Below, piece after piece: positions 31,398-34,411 of a stretch of 34,411 nucleotides of DNA (position 1 is the first letter of the stretch; each line of letters opens with the position of its first letter). A program made the position numbers and the translations under genes. The notes below the pieces were generated by a model. The model was not told the DNA's origin. It worked only from the letters and a program-made list of their open reading frames with translations, and made no database searches. Source of the DNA: Opitutaceae bacterium (lineage in GTDB: Bacteria > Verrucomicrobiota > Verrucomicrobiia > Opitutales > Opitutaceae); contig JAHCLN010000020.1 of NCBI GenBank assembly GCA_026125215.1, positions 1 to 34,411 on the forward strand, in the 5' to 3' direction.

Positions 31398-32999
31398 TCA
31401 GTCGATTTGGGCCTCATCCCAAGCATAACCATAAAGTAATGCCCGATGGAGGACGAAACGGATTTTAGCGGCCTCGGCAGGCGCCACCGCCCCCCCGCGC
31501 CAGGCAAAGGCCGTGCGGCGCTGGTCGCCGGTCACCGGCACGCAATCCTCCAGCGCAAATCCCGGACAGGGCTGGCCCGTGGCATCCAGCAGTTCTGCGC
31601 GCAAGGATCCCCCATCCTTGACCAGCGTGTTGACGATCAATCGTCCCACTAAGGGCGGTCCGGAACGCGTCACGGCTTCGCCCAAGGTGATCCCGCCGAC
31701 GGAAGAAACCAAAGCATAAAGCCGGTCAAACTCCCAAGTGGCGCGACACAAGGCGGTGTTAAACGGCAAAGTAGGCGTCTGATAACCTATCACCGTTTCA
31801 TTCCCGACCTCGATTCGTGGCTCGAAACGAGTGTCAAAAATTTCTCCGTGCAGGCCTTCGGACCCGGCATAGTAAACATGCATCTTCCCATTCTCCACAA
31901 TGGGCTGATGCATCTGCCAAATCATGCCGCCGCCGTAGTCGCCCAGCGGCGGATTGGGCAGGGCCGGCCGGCGGTCAGGCCGCCACCAGCGAATCCCGTC
32001 CCGCGAAGCCGCCATTTGGAGCGACATCGTCTGGATCGATGCATCGTAATAGTTGATCAATGCAATGTAGCCGCCTTCGACCGACACCGGGCAGATTTCC
32101 AAGAATTGCGCGTAATCGGGGTCGCGCCAGTCGCGGGCAAGCACGAGCCGCTCGTCGCCCCACTGACTGCCATCGGGGCTCGACCGCCGTGCCACGCTCC
32201 GCAGGCCTCCGCGGGGATTGTTATCGTAAGTGATGATGCGATCCCCTTCACGCAGCGCCGGGTAAGCCTTGAAATACGAGTAGTAGGAACCAGCGGCATC
32301 ACGATAGACGTAGGAAACATCGCCCCCGCCGCCGACCGCCGGATGGATCGGGCCTTCCATCAGCTGCCAGGCTTTGCCGTCCCTCGAGCGGTAGCGATAA
32401 GTTCCGAGCCGCTCCGTCGGTCCGGGAAGATGACCGACCTTGTTTTCCTTCATCCCACCATAGAGCGGGGCGCGCATGACGAACATCTCGTAGGGCCAAT
32501 CTTTGTTCGCTGCGTCGATCAGCACGGAAGCATAGACTGCGGTGCCACCTGAATCCAAATCGAAGATGATGTTGGTGCGCTCGTGGCCGGGCCAACTGAC
32601 AAAAGGGAGTTCGGGGCGAACCCAATGCACCCCGTCCTTGCTTTCGAGATAAGTAAGACGGCGCTGGTGTTCGTGCTCGGTCTTGAGGCCGTCGAGCCTT
32701 GCCTCACCGGGAGTGGACACCTGCCAAGCCTTCCACAATCCGTCCATGGGGTCATGCAGCACCGTGCCGTGCGCCATGATCCCGCCGGAGTCCCATGGCA
32801 TCTCGGGCTCAAGCAGCGGATTGGCCGGATCGGGCACCCCCTCCTCGACCCGCCAGGCGACCAGATTGAGCGATTCGAAATCGTCCGGCATAAGGAGCGG
32901 CAACCTCGCCGCGCCGACCGCCACCCCAATCGGGAAGACGGCAAGAAGCATGCCGGCCAGCAGACGCCGACGGGCGGGCGGTCCATCATGGTGATGCAT
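31398..32999 (-). CDS. Secreted beta-propeller protein, glycoside-hydrolase-like
   Basis: A 533-residue exported protein. The N terminus is M-H-H-H-D-G-P-P-A-R-R-R-L-L-A-G followed by a hydrophobic core to about residue 30; the R-R-R-L-L could be a Tat signal or just a basic Sec n-region. The mature part shows repeated four-stranded blade patterns with S-K-D-G-V-H-W, S-R-D-G-K-A-W, S-P-D-G-S-Q-W and S-R-D-G-I-R-W (near 130, 210, 290 and 355). These are the x-D-G-x-x-W turns of five-bladed propellers related to GH32/GH43/GH130-like proteins. A C-terminal beta domain (about 440-533) follows. I cannot pick out an unambiguous catalytic acid set. It lies 23 bases after the TonB receptor stop, so it is probably co-transcribed and acts on the receptor's substrate. 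Confidence 0.75.
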   Translation of the reverse strand: MHHHDGPPARRRLLAGMLLAVFPIGVAVGAARLPLLMPDDFESLNLVAWRVEEGVPDPANPLLEPEMPWDSGGIMAHGTVLHDPMDGLWKAWQVSTPGEARLDGLKTEHEHQRRLTYLESKDGVHWVRPELPFVSWPGHERTNIIFDLDSGGTAVYASVLIDAANKDWPYEMFVMRAPLYGGMKENKVGHLPGPTERLGTYRYRSRDGKAWQLMEGPIHPAVGGGGDVSYVYRDAAGSYYSYFKAYPALREGDRIITYDNNPRGGLRSVARRSSPDGSQWGDERLVLARDWRDPDYAQFLEICPVSVEGGYIALINYYDASIQTMSLQMAASRDGIRWWRPDRRPALPNPPLGDYGGGMIWQMHQPIVENGKMHVYYAGSEGLHGEIFDTRFEPRIEVGNETVIGYQTPTLPFNTALCRATWEFDRLYALVSSVGGITLGEAVTRSGPPLVGRLIVNTLVKDGGSLRAELLDATGQPCPGFALEDCVPVTGDQRRTAFAWRGGAVAPAEAAKIRFVLHRALLYGYAWDEAQID

Positions 33000-33022
33000 G
33001 ACGCGGAATCAAAGGCAACGCT

Positions 33023-34411
33023 TCAGAAGCGCCGCTCGAGCGACAGGGTGAAACGTCTGGGAGAAGTGCCGCTGTTGGCCGTGCCGGTGACGATGTATTG
33101 ATCCAGCACATTCTGCACGCGGAACTGCGCTTCCCACAAGCCACGCGCCGTATTTCGCACAAACCGCGCACCAATATCCCAGCGGAAGCTCCCGCTTTGC
33201 AGCACGATGTTATCGGGATTCAGCACAACGTCATCGGTGTAGCCAAAGGCATTTTGCACGTAAACCGCCCAGTTCTGGTCGCGATACGCGAGGTAATTGC
33301 CCATGAAGTTCAGGCGCACCGGCGTGTCGCCGCGTTGCCGGCGCTTGACCACAGATTGATCAGCCTGCACGGCAAATATAGCCGTATGGGCAAAGGCCGC
33401 AGAAGCATAAAAGGACAATCTGTCAGTCGGAGCCCCGGCGAGCTCAATCTCAACGCCCTCGGCGCTGGCACTAGGGTCCACGACATTTTCACGCCAATTA
33501 AATTGCGGGCTAATCTCGTCATTGCGGTTGGTCCGGAAATTAACCGAACGAATATCACTGCCTTCAAGGATTTTGTAATAGGAGATATTGAAGGTAAATT
33601 TTCCGCCGAATAGCTCGGATTTCAGGCCGATCTCGTCAAGTTCCACGGTGCGAGCGGCAGAGATTCGCTCGTTCGGATCGCGCCCGGCCACACCAAACGT
33701 GCCTTCCGGGTAGCGCAGAACGTTACGGGCAGGATCTTGCTGCTCGGCGTGCACCGCGAAAAGTGTGACAGAGGGCAAGACACGGAAACCGGCCCCCGCG
33801 CGCCAGGTCTTGTCCGTCGGATCTGGGCGGGAGGCGGTGAAAGTGTTGGTCCGCCGGTTCTGTATATCTTCTTCGATTTTATCGTAGCGCCAACCACCGG
33901 TAATCTGCAGCCGATCATTGAAGGCCTTGGCTGTATGCTGGACATAGTAAGACGTTTCTTCGACGTCGCGGGTCTCATGCGTAGTCACGGCCTGGGCGGG
34001 AAGGTTGCTGCGTTGCAGGGCGAGAAACGCACTGTTGTCCAGAATGCGCCAGATCGCGCCGGTATTGGCGCGCTTGAACCGGTCGAAGACATCCCGCTTG
34101 GTGAATTCATAGCCCAGCAGGGTCTGGTGCGACATCCTGGCGAAGCCATACTCAAACAGGAAGTCGCCTTGATAGGAGATGAACTCGATGTCCCGTTCGG
34201 TAGTATCGTGTCGCAAGGCCATCGTCCAGTCGATGGGTGGCCCCAGCGGATTCGCCGGATCGAAAATGAAGCTGCCGAATCCACGCAGGCGGGTTAGCTC
34301 GCGATCCACCTGTGTATTGACCCACAGCAATCCCTGTCGGGTCGAAAGCCAATCGGTAAACTTATGATTCAATTGGACGAATACGTCGTAGGCCTGCGCG
34401 TCGGGAGCGAC
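33023..34411 (-). CDS. TonB-dependent outer-membrane receptor (C-terminal barrel, partial)
   Basis: The last 462 residues of a TonB-dependent receptor; the open frame runs off the window edge, so signal peptide, TonB box and plug are not seen. The visible part is a chain of amphipathic beta strands with aromatic girdles (for example R-Y-P-E-G-T-F-G-V-A-G and F-T-F-N-I-S-Y-Y-K-I-L-E-G). It ends in the family C terminus F-R-V-Q-N-V-L-D-Q-Y...R-R-F-T-L-S-L-E-R-R-F, with the terminal Phe needed for barrel assembly. Such receptors import large or scarce substrates across the outer membrane using TonB energy. It is the first visible gene of the minus-strand catabolic operon; the substrate is unknown. 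The proposed link to the downstream Tct transporter is contextual. Confidence 0.92.
   Translation of the reverse strand, partial: VAPDAQAYDVFVQLNHKFTDWLSTRQGLLWVNTQVDRELTRLRGFGSFIFDPANPLGPPIDWTMALRHDTTERDIEFISYQGDFLFEYGFARMSHQTLLGYEFTKRDVFDRFKRANTGAIWRILDNSAFLALQRSNLPAQAVTTHETRDVEETSYYVQHTAKAFNDRLQITGGWRYDKIEEDIQNRRTNTFTASRPDPTDKTWRAGAGFRVLPSVTLFAVHAEQQDPARNVLRYPEGTFGVAGRDPNERISAARTVELDEIGLKSELFGGKFTFNISYYKILEGSDIRSVNFRTNRNDEISPQFNWRENVVDPSASAEGVEIELAGAPTDRLSFYASAAFAHTAIFAVQADQSVVKRRQRGDTPVRLNFMGNYLAYRDQNWAVYVQNAFGYTDDVVLNPDNIVLQSGSFRWDIGARFVRNTARGLWEAQFRVQNVLDQYIVTGTANSGTSPRRFTLSLERRF

Noticed and set aside
1..34411. CRISPR arrays, insertion sequences, toxin-antitoxin pairs and phage genes
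   Set aside because: No regularly spaced repeats, transposase motifs, small toxin/antitoxin pairs or phage structural genes were found.

Overview
The window reads as chromosomal DNA from a high-GC, Gram-negative member of the Verrucomicrobiota, most likely Opitutaceae (Opitutus/Lacunisphaera type). This is inferred from gene content (a very long GreA-family protein, an ArsR-methyltransferase fusion, TonB-dependent receptor plus beta-propeller loci), lipoprotein signals, and translation starts that almost never carry a Shine-Dalgarno sequence. No database search was possible. No rRNA, tRNA or CRISPR array was found.

Region 1 (1-6.3 kb): the tail of an MgtE-type Mg2+ transporter, then a lipid/glycolipid-looking locus. 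The minus-strand operon encodes an ACP-FabZ fusion, a beta-ketoacyl synthase, a short-chain reductase and an MGDG-synthase-like glycosyltransferase. A divergent pair encodes a GT4 glycosyltransferase and a YbgC/FadM-type thioesterase. Together they hold most of a dedicated type II acyl-chain elongation set with two sugar transferases.

Region 2 (6.3-26.7 kb): tightly packed, mostly housekeeping genes: queG, aroK, a threonine-aldolase-like protein whose PLP lysine is replaced by arginine, an exported FKBP isomerase, a large protein with a C-terminal LOG domain, purD with an overlapping exported protein of unknown function, a low-molecular-weight phosphatase, a GH43 enzyme, glyA, a CHASE-PAS histidine kinase overlapping an MmcQ/YjbR gene, an MFS exporter overlapping a two-lobed aspartyl-protease/PDZ lipoprotein, rsmB, a 615-residue GreA-family factor, and an ArsR-methyltransferase fusion with a strong inverted repeat at its start.

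Region 3 (26.7-34.4 kb): all genes are on the minus strand and visibly less GC-rich, resembling an acquired catabolic island. In transcription order: TonB-dependent receptor (cut by the window edge), secreted beta-propeller protein, YhcH/YjgK/YiaL protein, HpcH/HpaI aldolase, and the tripartite tricarboxylate transporter tctC-tctB-tctA. A degraded second aldolase lies just after tctA. The likely logic is outer-membrane uptake, a surface or periplasmic carbohydrate-active protein, inner-membrane uptake of a carboxylated sugar product by TctABC, and cleavage of a 2-keto-3-deoxy acid by the aldolase. The substrate is not determined by the sequence.
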